From Heloderma charlesbogerti (Eukaryota > Chordata > Lepidosauria > Squamata > Helodermatidae), in the NCBI GenBank assembly GCA_026122225.1, contig JANEZZ010002201.1, positions 1,634,778 to 1,698,777 on the forward strand: a DNA stretch of 64,000 nucleotides. The letters are read 5' to 3'. Made by a program: the position numbers and the translations under genes. The notes under the pieces were generated by a model. That model ran no database searches. It saw nothing but the letters and a program-made list of their open reading frames with translations, and was not told where the DNA came from. Positions within the stretch are counted from its first letter, which is position 1. Each line of letters opens with the position of its first letter. Shown here piece after piece: positions 11,328 to 23,096 of this stretch.

Positions 11328-12021
11328 AAAAACTACCTAAACTAAATTAACATGCGAGTGGAGGTGGGCCCTTTAATGTGATGTGTGCAGAGTAGCTTTG
11401 CCCCTAGGCATCCATGCGCACAGCGAGAATGTCGGCAGTGGGGAGGCCTTGTGTGTACAGTTGTACTGGCAAAGGCTTCCTTATGAGCCAAAACCCCGAT
11501 AGTGCAATGTTGCAGCTCACATGGCAGCCTCTGTGCCTACAGCTGTCTGCACAAAAGCTCCCCCCCCCCAGTCCCACAAATGTTTGTGCTGTAGAATTGA
11601 GCACTGCAATGCTGGGCTTGTTACGGTTCTGTGCACATGGCTCCTGTTACTCCTGTTACTGCACTTGCTGTCCCCTGACAATAAGAAACCAAGATCAGTT
11701 AATTATTTTTGTCTGCATGAGTTCCACTAGTAAAAGTTAATGTGATTTGTGTTGCCTCTGTTGTGTGATATAAATCTGCAGACACCATAAAGGCAAATGC
11801 TGGAAAAAGCAATTACACACATTAGGGTTGTTGCTATCCTACTGTCGTACACTCTATGACAAATAATGCACTATATTATCTATCAACTGTAGTGTAAGTA
11901 CTTGAGGGATAATTGACTTCAATGCAATCATAAGAATTGTTCTTAGGTTTTGTTTTATGCAGACACAGACATGTCTTAGTCTAGCAGAGGGTGAGATCAG
12001 ATCTCTGCTAATGGTACTCTA

Positions 12022-12404
12022 TGGGGCTGTTCACACAACACTCTAACCCACACTCAGTGATTGAGTGTGGGTTGTTTTGAACCATGGGCTGTTTGCTGAA
12101 CTGTGGTTTAGCGTGTTGTCTGAATGCAGCACGTTTTTCACAGGGTGGTTAATGTGTTGTCTGAATGCAGCCAGTGTCGCTTGTTCATCATGCAGTGTGG
12201 CTTGTTAACCACCCTGAGCAACCCAACAACAAACCATGGATCCTCAAGGTGGCTTGCTGAGAAAAATAAGCCACACTGCACGTTTAATAAATCACCCTGG
12301 TTGCATTCGGACAACACACTAACATATAGTTCAGCAAACAACCCATGGTTCAGAATGCCAAGCAAACACTGAGTGTGGGTTAGCGTGTTGTGTGAATAGA
12401 CCCA
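12022..12404. mobile_element. palindromic MITE, about 380 bp
   Basis: The ends are inverted copies: ggggctgttcacacaacact, ctaacccacactcag at the left, and ctgagtgtgggttagcgtgt, tgtgtgaatagaccc at the right. Pairing continues inward (gtgttgtctgaatgcag with ctggttgcattcggacaaca). No transposase and no TSD that I can confirm. Confidence 0.75.
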
Positions 12405-13023
12405 GTAACTTCTACTCAATGCTGCCACGATGTGGTCTTTATCTAGTCTGGCATCTGGGCATAGGAAAAAAATGTGTTGAGTGCTATAAATTCTGTGGCA
12501 TAGTAGGAATTGCAGAAGACCAAGGTTTTCAAGGAAGGGATAAGAAAAATACAAATACTTTGTGTTAATACATAGCCTCAGTTCTGGAGGTCTTCAGTGT
12601 TCTTTGAGGTTACTTTAAAAATTGTTATTCCAATTATTCAGTTTTATTCAGAATTAGGGCAGGGAAAGCTAGATGGTGTCAACAGAGGCAGCTTCATGTT
12701 AAAGCTGGAAGTCCTTGAGCATGCTTAGAAGCATCTGTTGCCCCTGGGATGTGTGGGAATGGTTGTTTCTAGTGCCTCCTAGCTGAGTGAATTGGGCCAG
12801 AAGGCACTTGATATTTTCCCATGTATGCACCAATATCCCAAGCTTTCTTGGAGAACTCTTTGTTAAAAAAATCCAAGTTCTGAGAATTCTCAAAGATTGC
12901 TCAAAACAACTGAGCTAACTACAAAGGAAGCTGGGGGAGGTCATCCATCATTAAAAATAATTAAATCGTTATCTGATATTTCTTCCCTTCTCCCCCTGCT
13001 CCCATTAGGATAAGAATCTTGCT

Positions 13024-13092
13024 TATATTCATTTCCTAATCTCCTCCTCCTCCTCCCCCCTCTTCTCCTCCTCCTCCCCCTTCTTCTTGTTT
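13024..13092 (+). repeat. CT-rich low-complexity tract
   Basis: Polypyrimidine run of ctcctcctcctccccc and cttcttctt units, without features beyond low complexity. Confidence 0.75.
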
Positions 13093-13387
13093 CCCTACTG
13101 TCCAGATTTCATCATAGTAAAAAAAATAAATCTTGATTCACATTAAAAACGTTACTAAAATCACCCCATCTTGCACTTTATTCCTCCATTCCCCACCTGA
13201 AAGGTGATGCTGACTAGTGTCCTTTAATAGCACCATTTGGTGGTGCCCCAAGAGCACTCTCCAGCAGCAAGATTTTTACTGGCAACTGTGGATGGCCATG
13301 CTGGTGTCTGCTCCACAAGCCTTCCATGCCTCTATTCCTTGTGCATTCTTCCTATTCTAGGAAGGAATGCAGGCATGATGTATGCAG

Positions 13388-13780
13388 GTAGGGTGGCCAT
13401 GTGTCCTACTTTCCAGAGGGAAGCTCTATCTGAAGAGCTGCCAGAGCCAGAGGACAGTCCTCTATGTGGAAGGGGTGTCTAGTCCAAGCCTGGTTTGATA
13501 AAGAACCATAAGAAAGGAGAGCAGAGACCCTGAAGATGTCCATCAACAGTTAAGACCTGGACAGCAAATTGAGCAGGCACACAGCTCAAAATCTTCCCCA
13601 ATGTGGTATTGCATTTCTTTTTGAATTATAATTAATATTTCTAAATCTGCATCTATGCATATAAATTAGCATGTGCAAATTTTATGGAAATCTGTATCTT
13701 CTTTTGCCTTCATTTTTGGTGGTGTATTTCCTCTTTGTTCAAGATGCATTAGTGGCCATCCTATATTATGAAGAGTTGTA
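13388..13780 (+). repeat. dispersed repeat with tagggtggcca end, copy 1
   Basis: Starts tagggtggccatgtgtccta and contains gatgtccatcaacagttaag and aaatctgcatctatgcat. Matching blocks occur at 29690-30115 (gttgcccatcaacagtactt, attctgcatcaatacat) and in inverted, shorter form at 18120-18316, which ends ctggccaccctag. Probably a DNA transposon derivative, but no TSD was identified. Confidence 0.6.
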
Positions 13781-14371
13781 GCAGGAGCAAGGAGAATCAG
13801 CACAGAAAAACAGATGCAGTGATGGCCGTTGTAGAAGCATGAGCTCTAGGCCCAGCCCAGGCAGATCCAGACCTCCACTGGTCTTTGGCCCTGCATGAGA
13901 ATCTTTGCTGGCTCATTTTGGGGTGGCCAGACTGCTCTTTTCCGTGGAATATCGAGAGATGTTGAGAGGGATATTGAAGAGAGACACAAACACACACCTC
14001 ACAGTTATTACAGCAGAATATTATTTTACAATATCCAGATTAAGTTAGAGTGGCCATTTATGAATCATCACAAGAGAGGAAATGCATCAACAAAAAAGAG
14101 GGCAAAAGAGGACACTGATTTGCATAAAATATGCATTTGTTAATTCATATTTATTTATTTATTTATTTCATTTCCATACTGCCCAATAGCCGAAGCTCTC
14201 TGGGCGGTTCACAAAAATTAAAACCAAACAACACACAATAAAACAATTTAAAATATATAGAACATTAAAACCACAATATAACAATACAACCACAATAAAA
14301 CCTAGCAGCAGTGCAAGAGTTTAAAATACAGATTTAAAACAGCAAAGATAAAAATTTAGAAAGCTAAAATG

Positions 14372-15869
14372 CTAAAATGCCTGGGAAAATGAAAAGGTCT
14401 TCACCTGGCATCGAAAGGAATACAATATAGGCGCCAGGCGAACCTCACTAGGGAGCTCATTCCAGAGCCGGGGTGCCACAGCAGAAAAAGCCCTCCTCCT
14501 AGTAGCCACCTGTCTCACTTCCTTTGGCAGGAGCTCATGGAGAAGGGCCGCAGATGATGATCTTAAGGTCCGGGCAGGCACATCTGGGAGGAGGCAATCC
14601 TTCAGGTAATCTGGCCCCAAGCCGTTAAGGGCTTTGAATGTTAACACCAGCACTTTGAATTGGGCCCGGAAATGGACTGGCAGCCAGTGCAGCTGGAAAA
14701 GTACTGGCGTAATATGAGCTCGCAGGCCAGTCCCTGTTAACAATCTTGCTGTCCTATTTTGGACCAGCTGAAGTTTCCGGACCGTTTTCAAAGGCAGCCC
14801 CACGTATAACGCATTGCAGTAATCCAGACGAGAAGTTATCAGAGCATGGATAACTGTAGCTAGGCTATCTGTCCAGATAAGGGCGTAGTTGGTATACCAG
14901 CCTAAGCTGATAAAAAGTGCTCCGTGCCACTGAGTTCACCTGTGCCTCAAGTGACAGTTCTGGATCCAAGAGCAACCCCAAACTACGAACCTGATCCTTT
15001 AGGGGGAGTGCAACCCCCTCCAGAACAGGTTGAATATCACCTAGCCGGGCAGACGAACCACCCACTAACAGTACCTCCGTCTTGTCTGGATTGAGTTTCA
15101 GTTTATTGGCCCTCATCCAGTCCATTACTGTGCCCAGGCACTGGTTCAGAACAGCCACTGCCTCACCTGGTTTTGATGAGAAAGAGAGGTAGAGCTGGGT
15201 GTCATCTGCATATTGATGGCACCTCAGCCCACACCTCCGGATAACCTCCCCCAGCGGTTTCATGTAGATGTTAAACAGCATGGGGGATAAAATAGAGCCC
15301 TGTGGAACCCCATGGTAAAATTGCCATGGCATAGAGCAATAATCCCCCAGCACCACCTTCTGGAATCGGCCATCCAAGTAGGAGCGGAACCACTGTAGTG
15401 CAGTGCCTCCAACTCCCAACCCAGACAACCTATCCAGAAGGATACCATAGTCGATGGTATCGAAAGCCGCTGAGAGGTCCAGGAGAATCAACAGGGTCAC
15501 ACTCCCCCTGTCCCTCTCCCGGCAGAGGTCATCCCACAGGGCGACCAAGGCAGTTTCCATTCCAAAACCAGGCCTGAAGCCCGATTGAAATGGATCTAGA
15601 TAATCTGTTTCATTCAAGAGTGCCTGGAGCTGTCCTACAACCACCTGCTCAAGCACCTTGCCCAGGAAGGGGATGTTGGCCACTGGCCTATAATTGTTAA
15701 CATCCTCTGGGTCCAGGTTAGGCTTTTTCAGGAGTGGTCTAATTACCGCCTCTTTTAAAGCGGCAGGCACCACTCCCTCTCTCAAGGAGGAATTTACAAC
15801 CTCCTGGACCCAGCAGGACAACCCCTCCTTGTTTGATTTAATAAGCCATGAAGGGCAAGGGTCAAGCAC
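14372..15869 (-). pseudogene. L2 reverse transcriptase (two open segments)
   Basis: A 334-codon segment from 15869 contains the RT fingers and palm in order: NYRPVANIPFLGKVLE (residues 59-74), the first catalytic block LLDLSAAFDTID (129-140), GVPQGSILSP (187-196) and the catalytic YADD (220-223), followed by WMRANKLKLNPDKTEVL. A stop near 14865 separates it from a 143-codon C-terminal segment (14803-14372) with [20 protein letters not shown] and [17 protein letters not shown] blocks. The palm and thumb sequences define L2 rather than CR1. The protein would carry out target-primed reverse transcription in the nucleus; here the frame is interrupted and there is no continuous link to the endonuclease. 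Confidence 0.88.
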
Positions 15870-16115
15870 ACAAGTGGTCGATTAGACTTGGCCAAGCACC
15901 TTGATCATGTCAACTGCCCGAGTCATCTCTGCATTCCACAGAGCGACCTGGGCTTCGACAGGAGCACCAGCCATACCAGCAGGAAAATCCCCCAGAGCCC
16001 TCTGGAATCCATCGGAATCCATTAATCTCTGGGAGCGGACCATTTTAATAGGTCCCCCACCCTTGCAGAGGGGAAAGGCTGCCAGGAGTCTAAACCTCAG
16101 CAGGAAGTGATCTGA

Positions 16116-16940
16116 TCATGACAAAGGGACAGATGTTAATTCCTCCACTTTCAGATCACCATCCTCCTGCCCAGTCGAGAAAACCAGATCAAGCGTGTGT
16201 CCTTTTATATGCGTTGGGCTGATGACATGTTGGGACAGCCCCATGGTTGTCATGGCGGCCATGAAGTCCTGAGCCGCCCCGGATACAGCGGCCTCAGCAT
16301 GGAAGTTGAGTTCCCCCAGGACCATCGTCCTGGGGGGTCCTCAACACCAAAACCGAGACCACCTCCATCAGCTCAGGCAGGGAGTCTGATGGGCAGCAGG
16401 GTGGGCGGTACACCAACAGAATTCCCAATCTGTCCCGGGTACCCAACACAAGGTACAAACGCTCAAGATCTGCACTCGAATGAGCAGGAAGCCTGGAGAG
16501 GGAGATTGAATTCCTATAGACCACGGCAACCCCCCTCCCCAACCCTCAAGTCGGTGTTGGTGCTGCACCGAGTACCCAGGAGGACACAGCTGGGAGAGAG
16601 TGACCCCTCCCAGTTCCCCCACCCAGGTCTCAGTAATACATGCCAGGTCAGCCCCCTCATCCACATCCACAATCAAATCATGGATGAGGGAGGTCTTATT
16701 TTGGGCCGACCTGGCATTCAGCAGCAGCACCACTAGACCCGAGGGCAGACTGGTAAGGCTGCCAGGAACCATCAGGTTGGGGGAAGAACCAGAAGAGGGG
16801 ACAGCTGTAAGGTGTCTAGCCCCTCTTCTCCTCAGCTGGCCTGTTAATCCCCCAATGCCATACCTCCCCCTGCCCGTGACCACAGTTACAGTGGCACCAC
16901 CCCCACCCCCTGAGTTGCCCAATAGTCCTCCCAGGCACAT
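16116..16940 (-). pseudogene. L2 apurinic-type endonuclease domain (frameshifted)
   Basis: Three overlapping minus-strand frames together show the APE-type endonuclease: LLNARSAQNKTSLIHDLI and DLACITETWV (in the frame from 16940), then a middle part (RLYLVLGTRDRLGILLVYRPP), then GELNFHAEAAVSG and THIKGHTLDLVFSTG (in the frame from 16325). These correspond to the N-terminal catalytic N and E blocks, the YRPP block, and the GDxN-like block, in which this copy reads GELN. At least two frameshifts separate them. The N-terminus (GGGGGATVTVVTGRGRYG) is glycine-rich. Confidence 0.8.
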
Positions 16941-17218
16941 ATTAAAATGTTAGGATATAAAATGCACAACAGTTTAAAAGAATATAAAAGATAAAGAGAT
17001 AAAAGAGAACAGCAGCTAAGAAGGAGCAGATAAAGTCCACGTTTGCCCCTTTCCCCTTGTCTTTAAGCTGCTGCCCTCTGCTGCTGCTATTTGCTGCTGG
17101 TACTGTGGCTGCTGGTGTCTCTGGAGAGGCAGGTGGGTAGGTCTTCAGATCCTACGCAACTCCAAGTGCGATGCTAAGTGTACACTTCACATCACACTTG
17201 GTGCGACGCCGAGGCACT

Positions 17219-17947
17219 GCCTTAAGTACCTGTGGGCGGGGGCAGAAGCAGGCTCAGGATCCACCTGGTGCAGCTGCTGGCTGGTCCTCCTTCCCCCAGG
17301 CTCCTTCCCTAGCAGCCTCTGGCAGCCCCGCCTTAAGTACCTGTGGGCGGGGGCAGAAGCAGGCTCAGGATCCACCCAGTGCAGCTGCTGGCTGGCTGGT
17401 CCTCCTTCCCCAGGCTCCTTCCCTAGCAGCCTCTGGCAGCCCCGCCTTAAGTACCTGTGGGCGGGGGCAGAAGCAGGCTCAGGATCCACCCGGTGCAGCT
17501 GCTGGCTGGTCCTCCTTCCCCAGGCTCCTTCCCTAGCAGCCTCTGGCAGCCCCACCTTAAGTACCTGTGGGCGGGGGCAGAAGCAGGCTCAGGCTCCACC
17601 TGGTGCAGCTGCTGGCTGGTCCTCCTTCCCCAGGCTCCTTCCCCAGCAGCCTCTGGCAGCCCCGCCTTAAGTACCTGTGGGCAGGGGCAGGATCACCCGG
17701 TGCAGTGGCTGGCTGGTCCTCCTTCCCCAGCAGCCTCTGGCAGCCCCGCCTTAAGTACCTGTGGGCGGGGGCAGAAGCAGGCTCAGGATCCACCCAGTGC
17801 AGCTGCTGGCTGGTCCTCCTTCCCAGGCTCCTTCCCCAGCAGCCTCTGGCAGCCCCGCCTTAAGTACCTGTGGGCGGGGGCAGAAGCAGGCTCAGGCTCC
17901 GCCCGGTGCAGCTGCTGGCTGGCCCTCCTTCCCCAGGCTCCTTCCCT
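17219..17947 (-). repeat. L2 5' monomer array, about 6.6 x 110 bp
   Basis: The block cttaagtacctgtgggcggg starts at about 17221, 17332, 17446, 17556, 17666, 17750 and 17859, giving unit lengths of 111, 114, 110, 110, 84 and 109 bp. Units share gcagaagcaggctcagg, gcagctgctggctggtcctc and cctctggcagccccg. Because the array lies between the L2 leader and the right TSD, it is the 5' end of the element and not local satellite DNA. By analogy with monomer-type LINE promoters it may drive minus-strand transcription; that is inference. Confidence 0.8.
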
Positions 17948-18119
17948 AATTCTAATTCATATATAGAGATGCAAATTTAGAAGTAATTATTATAATTTAA
18001 ACAAAAATACAGTACATCTCACTACAGCGTGGAAGATCATGACTATGAATGGGAGTTAAGTTAATCATGACTACCAAAATTTGCATTCATTTCAATGGGT
18101 CTACTCTAAGTAGGACTAA

Positions 18120-18316
18120 CATTGGATACTACCCTAGGTGTCCTGTGTGCCTGTCTGCCTGCTGTGCAGATGCTAACTGCTGATGGGCAACAGTTCTTAA
18201 GGTTCTTTATTTTTAAACTGGATTTGGACAGGATGGCCTTTCAAATAGAGGATGCCTTCACACAGAGGACAAACAGAGAACTGTGCTGTGTAAAAGAGGC
18301 CACCTGGCCACCCTAG
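18120..18316 (-). repeat. dispersed repeat with tagggtggcca end, copy 2
   Basis: Inverted relative to 13388-13780. It shares the ttatttttaaactggatttg block with 29838-29880 (aagtccagtttaaaaataaa, reversed) and ends ctggccaccctag. Confidence 0.55.
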
Positions 18317-18667
18317 ATTAAGTAAGTAGACTTCTTGAAATGTTATCTTGATCTTGAGTGGGTTGCATATCCTTTGTAAAAATGAAAGCAGTATCTAAAG
18401 GTTTGTTTTTGTTAGATTGTCTACAAACACGCATCTCTTATATTAAAAGAATGGGGTAAATACAAACATTTATGTTGAAGGAAGAAAGACCTTGGATAAG
18501 TAAATCAGAACAATTATCACATTTGGTTGCTAAAGGGGCTCTGGGTTCCTGATTTAAACGGACATTATCATGCATGAATACTCATTGCTATGACGCAACT
18601 ATTAAGTGAAGTGCCACAATCATATCCCACCAAATTAGGGCAACCTTCTTTCGGTATTACCTCATTT

Positions 18668-18757
18668 AGGCTGCAATCCAATACCTGCTTCCCTGGGAAT
18701 AAGCACCATTGAACTCGACTGGAGTTACTTTTGAGTAGACCTATATAGGATTGCAGA
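18668..18757. repeat. short inverted-repeat element
   Basis: ggctgcaatccaatacctgc at the left pairs loosely with tatataggattgcag at the right; the middle has caccattgaactcgactgga gttacttttgagtagac. Likely a decayed small MITE. Confidence 0.4.
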
Positions 18758-18994
18758 GTTAAATATTTGCTGTGGGGCCTGTGAAAAAATGTGGAAAAGG
18801 CTGAAAAGAAAATGTGACTATTAAAACAGTGTTATCCATTTCAAATAATAGCAAGAGAAAGATTCATGCATAGCATTCTCTTTCTAATCAAGACCTTATG
18901 ATTTAGGGTTCAATCTGTGTAGAATTTGGTAAATTCATAAACTGGAGAAAACATGGATTTTAAATATATTTTCATCTAAGAATTTATAAATACA

Positions 18995-19181
18995 GTGCCA
19001 GGTGAAAAGACCTGCTTTGCATGCGGAAGGTCCCAGGTTCAATCCCTGGTATCACCAGATCGGACTGGGAAAAAATTCCTGCCTGAAACCCTGGAGAGCT
19101 GCTGCCAGCAGGTGTCAACAAGACTGGGCCAGATGGATCAGTGGTCTGACTCTGTATAAGCAGCTTCCTATGTTCCTATGA
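18995..19181 (+). mobile_element. tRNA-derived SINE
   Basis: A pol III type head with an A-box-like start (ggtgaaaagacctgctttgc) and a clear B box GGTTCAATCCC at 19036-19046, as in tRNA genes. It is followed by a conserved body (gccagatggatcagtggtct, gactctgtataagcagcttc, ctatgttcct). A body fragment of the same SINE lies at 30308-30388. The head is an internal promoter relic, not a functional tRNA gene. Confidence 0.82.
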
Positions 19182-19275
19182 CCTCAGTTGCCCAATATTT
19201 ATACATTTATAACTTTCTGGAAAACCGCTCTCTAAATCAACTGTCCACAACTAGTAATACCAAACCTGAAAATAC

Positions 19276-19802
19276 AAAGGGCAGTATCCTATTCAACACT
19301 ACTACTAATGTAAAATGCATTGTGCTAGTGTAAGCGACCTCTAGTGCAACACCAATAGCATTTGCTGGTGCAACAGGTTTCCCTGGAAAACCTGTTGTGC
19401 TAGCAGATGCTATTGCCATTGCACTGGAGGCCGCTTATGCTAGTGCAATGTAATTGACAGAAGGAGCAATCCTATGGCTTCTAGACAGTGGCTAGATGGC
19501 CATAGGGTATGTTGTTTTCTGGGAACTGACCTCTGAGGTTGGTTCCCGGAGAACTGACCTCCCCCCACATCTGTGCTGCTTTGGAGAAGCCCCATCCTCC
19601 GCGCTCGCAAGAGGAGCATGGAGTGGCTGAAAAGGGGCGGGGCTGGGGGATTTCCGGGGCGGGGAGAGTGGAACTGCATGTACAACACATCCTATGTGTT
19701 GTACATGCAGCCTCATCTCCCGCTCGCCCTCCGAGTTCAGAGGCAGCCACCTATCTAGATAGGATTGTGCCCTTAGTGGCAGTGTTGAATAGGATACTGT
19801 CC
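19276..19802. mobile_element. palindromic MITE interrupted by a second element
   Basis: Left end gggcagtatcctattcaaca and right end tgttgaataggatactgtcc are inverted copies. The centre (ggtttccctggaaaacc, about 19377-19395) is itself palindromic. The right arm is split near 19453 by the element at 19456-19772, after which it resumes with ttagtggcagtgttgaatag. Confidence 0.75.
19456..19772. mobile_element. non-autonomous element related to 5981-6432
   Basis: The right end GGATTGTGCCC is identical to that of the element at 5981-6432; the left end is degraded (aggagcaatcctatgg). Both share a gttcagaggc(g/a)-type block inside the termini. It is inserted in the arm of the palindrome 19276-19802. 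Confidence 0.6.
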
Positions 19803-20241
19803 ATACTATGGAATGTAAATAGTTTAAATAGTTAGAATTGGTTATCTTAAATCATTTACTTGAAGCTTAAAGGGGGGGGGGCACTGCTCAGCAGGAGGGC
19901 ACATACTGTTCATGCAAAAGTTCCAAGTCCTAACTTTGGTATTTCCAAGGTTCTCAGCTAGAAGGTTTGGAAAGACACTCAACACTCTTGAATGCCACTG
20001 CTAGATGGACAAGTAGTATAACGAAGCTTCAGTACAAGTGGGGAGAGGGTACTAGCTGAAAAGCAAGGTGTGAAACAATTTTGTTTTAGAGAATAGACGG
20101 ATACCTTTAAGCCCTTGGAAGTTTAAATTGTTTGATTAATTGATTAAATTGACATATTTATAGAGCTTATCCAAGAAGATGTGAAAGGGGGTCCTGAGTA
20201 GGAATTTCATCTGCAGATGTAGTGGGGATGTCCATAAATCA

Positions 20242-20350
20242 GTAACATTTGGTTCTCAGTAAACCAAAGAATTGATATTACTGGATGTTTGGTTCTCAGT
20301 AATGTTTGCTTCTCAGTAAACCAAAGAATTTATATTACTGGATGTTTGTT
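20242..20350 (+). repeat. direct duplication, about 55 bp x 2
   Basis: ttctcagtaaaccaaagaat followed by tgatattactggatgttt occurs twice in tandem (from about 20252 and 20310) with few differences. Confidence 0.75.
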
Positions 20351-20699
20351 CTCCCATAACCTGTTAGACAGAGAAGACAGTTTTCCTTGCATGCATGATC
20401 AACAATGTTTCTCATTTTATAAATCAAGTACTGCCTCCAGCCTTGCCCACACACACTCAAGCAATTCTGTCCTAAGCATTTTGAGCATTTATAGTATTAA
20501 ACACACTCATTTAGCATGACAGTCAAAACTACGTATTAGCATATATAGTCTCACTGGAATTCCAGTCAGTTCTGTGAAGCACATTGCTAAGAAAGGAGAC
20601 TCCACAATTCAAATAAGTGCTGCCAATGTTGGGATAATTTTTGTGATCAGTGAAAGTATTGGTGCCTTTGTTACTTGGGGATCCTGTTTTGATAAACAT

Positions 20700-20842
20700 C
20701 AGGGCACATGTCCCCAAACTGATGCTGTCCAGATATTTTGGGCTACAACTTCCAGGATTCCTGACTGCTGGCCACTCTTGCTGGGGTTGCTGGGTGTTAA
20801 AGCCCAAAATATCTGGAGTGAACCAGGCTGGAGAAGGCTGCA
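20700..20842. mobile_element. palindromic hAT MITE, decayed copy
   Basis: Arms match the 4897 family: ctgtccagatattttgggct, acaacttccaggattc at the left; agcccaaaatatctggagtg, aaccaggctggagaaggctg at the right. The ends are too worn to fix a TSD. Confidence 0.7.
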
Positions 20843-21374
20843 CTAGGGAAAGATAGACTGGGCATGGATGAAATTTGGAAAAAAGTGTGGTCATAGTTGG
20901 AATTGAAATTCTGTGTGCACACATTCAATGTGTGAAGCCTCAATAAAATTTAAAGAAAATGAGCATATGACAGCTGTGTGACTCTGCAGCAAGTTTCACA
21001 GCTTCTGTCTCAGCTTGATCTCACCTTCATTAAGCTAGTATCAGACATTACCGGAAAAATGTTTGCAGCTGAAAATAAAGAGTTTTCCACATCTAAGTGG
21101 CCACATTTCTTGTGAGATTGGAAAGAGAACTTGTGCCTGCTGTAAATGCAGTTATGCCTTAATCTACTGTAGATGCTAATTCCAATTGTCCTTCACTAAT
21201 ACATAGCCACTTTATAATTTTGCCTGCCACTCCATCATTCAATTTGGCTAGGGCTGATTCACTCCTCCATCTTTCTTTAGTTTTTCCCACCCATTTTTTG
21301 TGGAAGAACTCCATGTGGCATGATGCAAGCATTCATCTCTATAATGAGTTGCTTTTTAGAAAGAAACTCAAACT

Positions 21375-21565
21375 TTTTGAATATGCTAAAACTGTACATG
21401 CTAAAACTGTATGTTGAACTGTACATGCTAAAAAAAACTCTGTATATGCTAAAACTGTATGTTGAACTGTGTATGCTAAAACAAATTGTACCGTATATGT
21501 TAAAACTGTATGTTGAACTGTATATGCTAAAAAACCCTATATATGCTAAAACTGTATGTTGAAAA
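21375..21565 (+). repeat. minisatellite, about 50 bp unit x 4
   Basis: gctaaaactgtatgttgaac recurs at about 21400, 21448, 21499 and 21544 within an AT-rich array; units differ in the length of an A run. Confidence 0.8.
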
Positions 21566-21808
21566 AAAGTAATCCTGCATCGTTTCTGGCATCTCCCACA
21601 AATACTGAATAAAATTGACAAGGAGACAAAATAAATGAGCGTCAGTCAGGTTTTAAGCTGGTTTCAATAAATTGGAAGGAAAATATAGAGGGATCTGAAG
21701 ATGAAATATATACATGAGTTTATTTGTTTGATGAGTTAAACCAGGTTCTTGGATTTGATTGCCTTTTTATCTACTTTTTAAATAAAGTTGCTGTTTCCAC
21801 TGCCTGAC

Positions 21809-22140
21809 ATTTATTTATTTATTTATTTAGTCATTCATTCATTCATTCATTCGTTATATTTCTATACCGCCCCCATAGCTGAAGCTGTCTGGGCGGTTCA
21901 CAAAAAACAACAACAACAATTAAAATAATTATATAAAGTATAAAACCAGTCACGTAATGACAGAACAAGTAGTACACACAGCAACAATTTAATATATATA
22001 AAACAACTGAAAACAATCAGCCAGAGACAATAAAAGAGAGTCTTTATTATACTACCAAATGCCTGAGAGAAGAGGGGGCTTTTGGTTTTAACCAAAAAGT
22101 CAACAATTATGCCATTTAATCTGAAGGGTAACCCCAGCGA
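21809..22140 (-). mobile_element. L2 3'-end fragment
   Basis: The top strand carries (attt)n (attc)n followed by tataccgcccccatagctga, agctgtctgggcggttcaca and (caa)n. It matches the 3' end of the full-length L2 at 14151-14215 (ctgcccaatagccgaagctc, tctgggcggttcac). The remnant of the C-terminal coding region ends near 22140. Confidence 0.8.
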
Positions 22141-22447
22141 TGCAACGCCATTATGTTTTTAAGAGGTAGGATGAACATCTACTGGAGTGGGTTGTTTGTG
22201 ATGAAGTGAATTGAGGCCATTGCTACATTTGCCTGTTTTTAATAATTGCTTGAGGCTACAAAAAGTTACAGCCTGGATTTGGCTGTTTTTTCCCCTGGCA
22301 GAAATTGTCCCTTCTCGCCCTCTCCCCTTTCCCAAAAAAATCTCAGAAGAGCAGTTATGTTAGTCTGCTATGGCAAAGCCAATGAAGAGTTCTGTGGCAA
22401 CTTCAGTGCTTACAAGTTCAGTGGTGCAGTTAAGTAATTTTAGACTC

Positions 22448-22850
22448 TGGACTAGGGATGTGCAAATCAGCAAAATTTGAGCTCACTGAACTCCAAATTC
22501 CATCTCAAAGCTCGTTCCAGCTCGAATCCTTATCAGGTTGCATATTGTGTTGAACATTTGTTTGAAAATCCATGCATATTTTCATGTGTATTGTTCCAGA
22601 TGTACACCTCAATTATGAGCATTTTTGAAATGTACATATTCCTCTCCCATTGAGTGAAGCGCATCTATGCACATTTTTCAAAAGCATGCATGCTGTCAAA
22701 TGCTCTTTGGGGGCCCACAGATCACATTGCAAGCTTGGAAATGTATGGACTTTGACTGCAGATTGGGTTTGAGTCTGTGTTTGGTTTGGAAGGTGAAAAC
22801 AGGGTAAATCCTGACAGGCCTGTAACTGAAACGTTCTGGGTGGGCCACGA
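22448..22850. mobile_element. possible hAT-like remnant, one end only
   Basis: A TAGGGATGTGCAAATCAGC end at about 22454 resembles the TAGGGATG termini of the hAT-like families in this window, but no matching CATCCCTA end or TSD is found. The body is AT-rich and non-coding. Confidence 0.3.
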
Positions 22851-23096
22851 AAAAAGTGTGTGTGGGGCAGTTTATCTGGTCTGCTGGCCTTTTTCCAAAA
22901 GAAGTGTAAACTGTATTTAAACCTTTTTTTTTTTTTTGCAGCCATACTGCAATTTATATACATTCAAACATTTTCACTAAGGAACTTCAACAATTGTTAT
23001 GGTCCTTGTCACCAATTTACAAAAAAGGTAAAAAAAATTATCAAGAATAATCCTCTAGTAGAAAATCAAGAATAAGCTACAGCAGGAATATTCTTA

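Larger units (their letters stand above)
14151..17952 (-). mobile_element. L2 LINE, essentially full length, with 10 bp TSD
   Basis: A 3.8 kb minus-strand L2. From right to left it has a 110 bp monomer array (17952-17219), a 5' leader (about 17218-16945), endonuclease remnants (16940-16116), reverse transcriptase (15869-14372), and a 3' region ending in a TTTA-type run at 14151. The 10-mer TAATTCATAT flanks it on both sides (14141-14150 and 17953-17962), marking a complete insertion including the monomers. The chromosome copy is decayed by several stops. Confidence 0.85.

Noticed and set aside
17171..17966. Proline/serine-rich frames of 100-170 codons on both strands
   Set aside because: They are produced by the L2 5' monomer array; reading frames in every phase are a consequence of repeat composition.
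19001..19060. tRNA gene
   Set aside because: The B box is good, but no full cloverleaf is supported and a SINE body follows.
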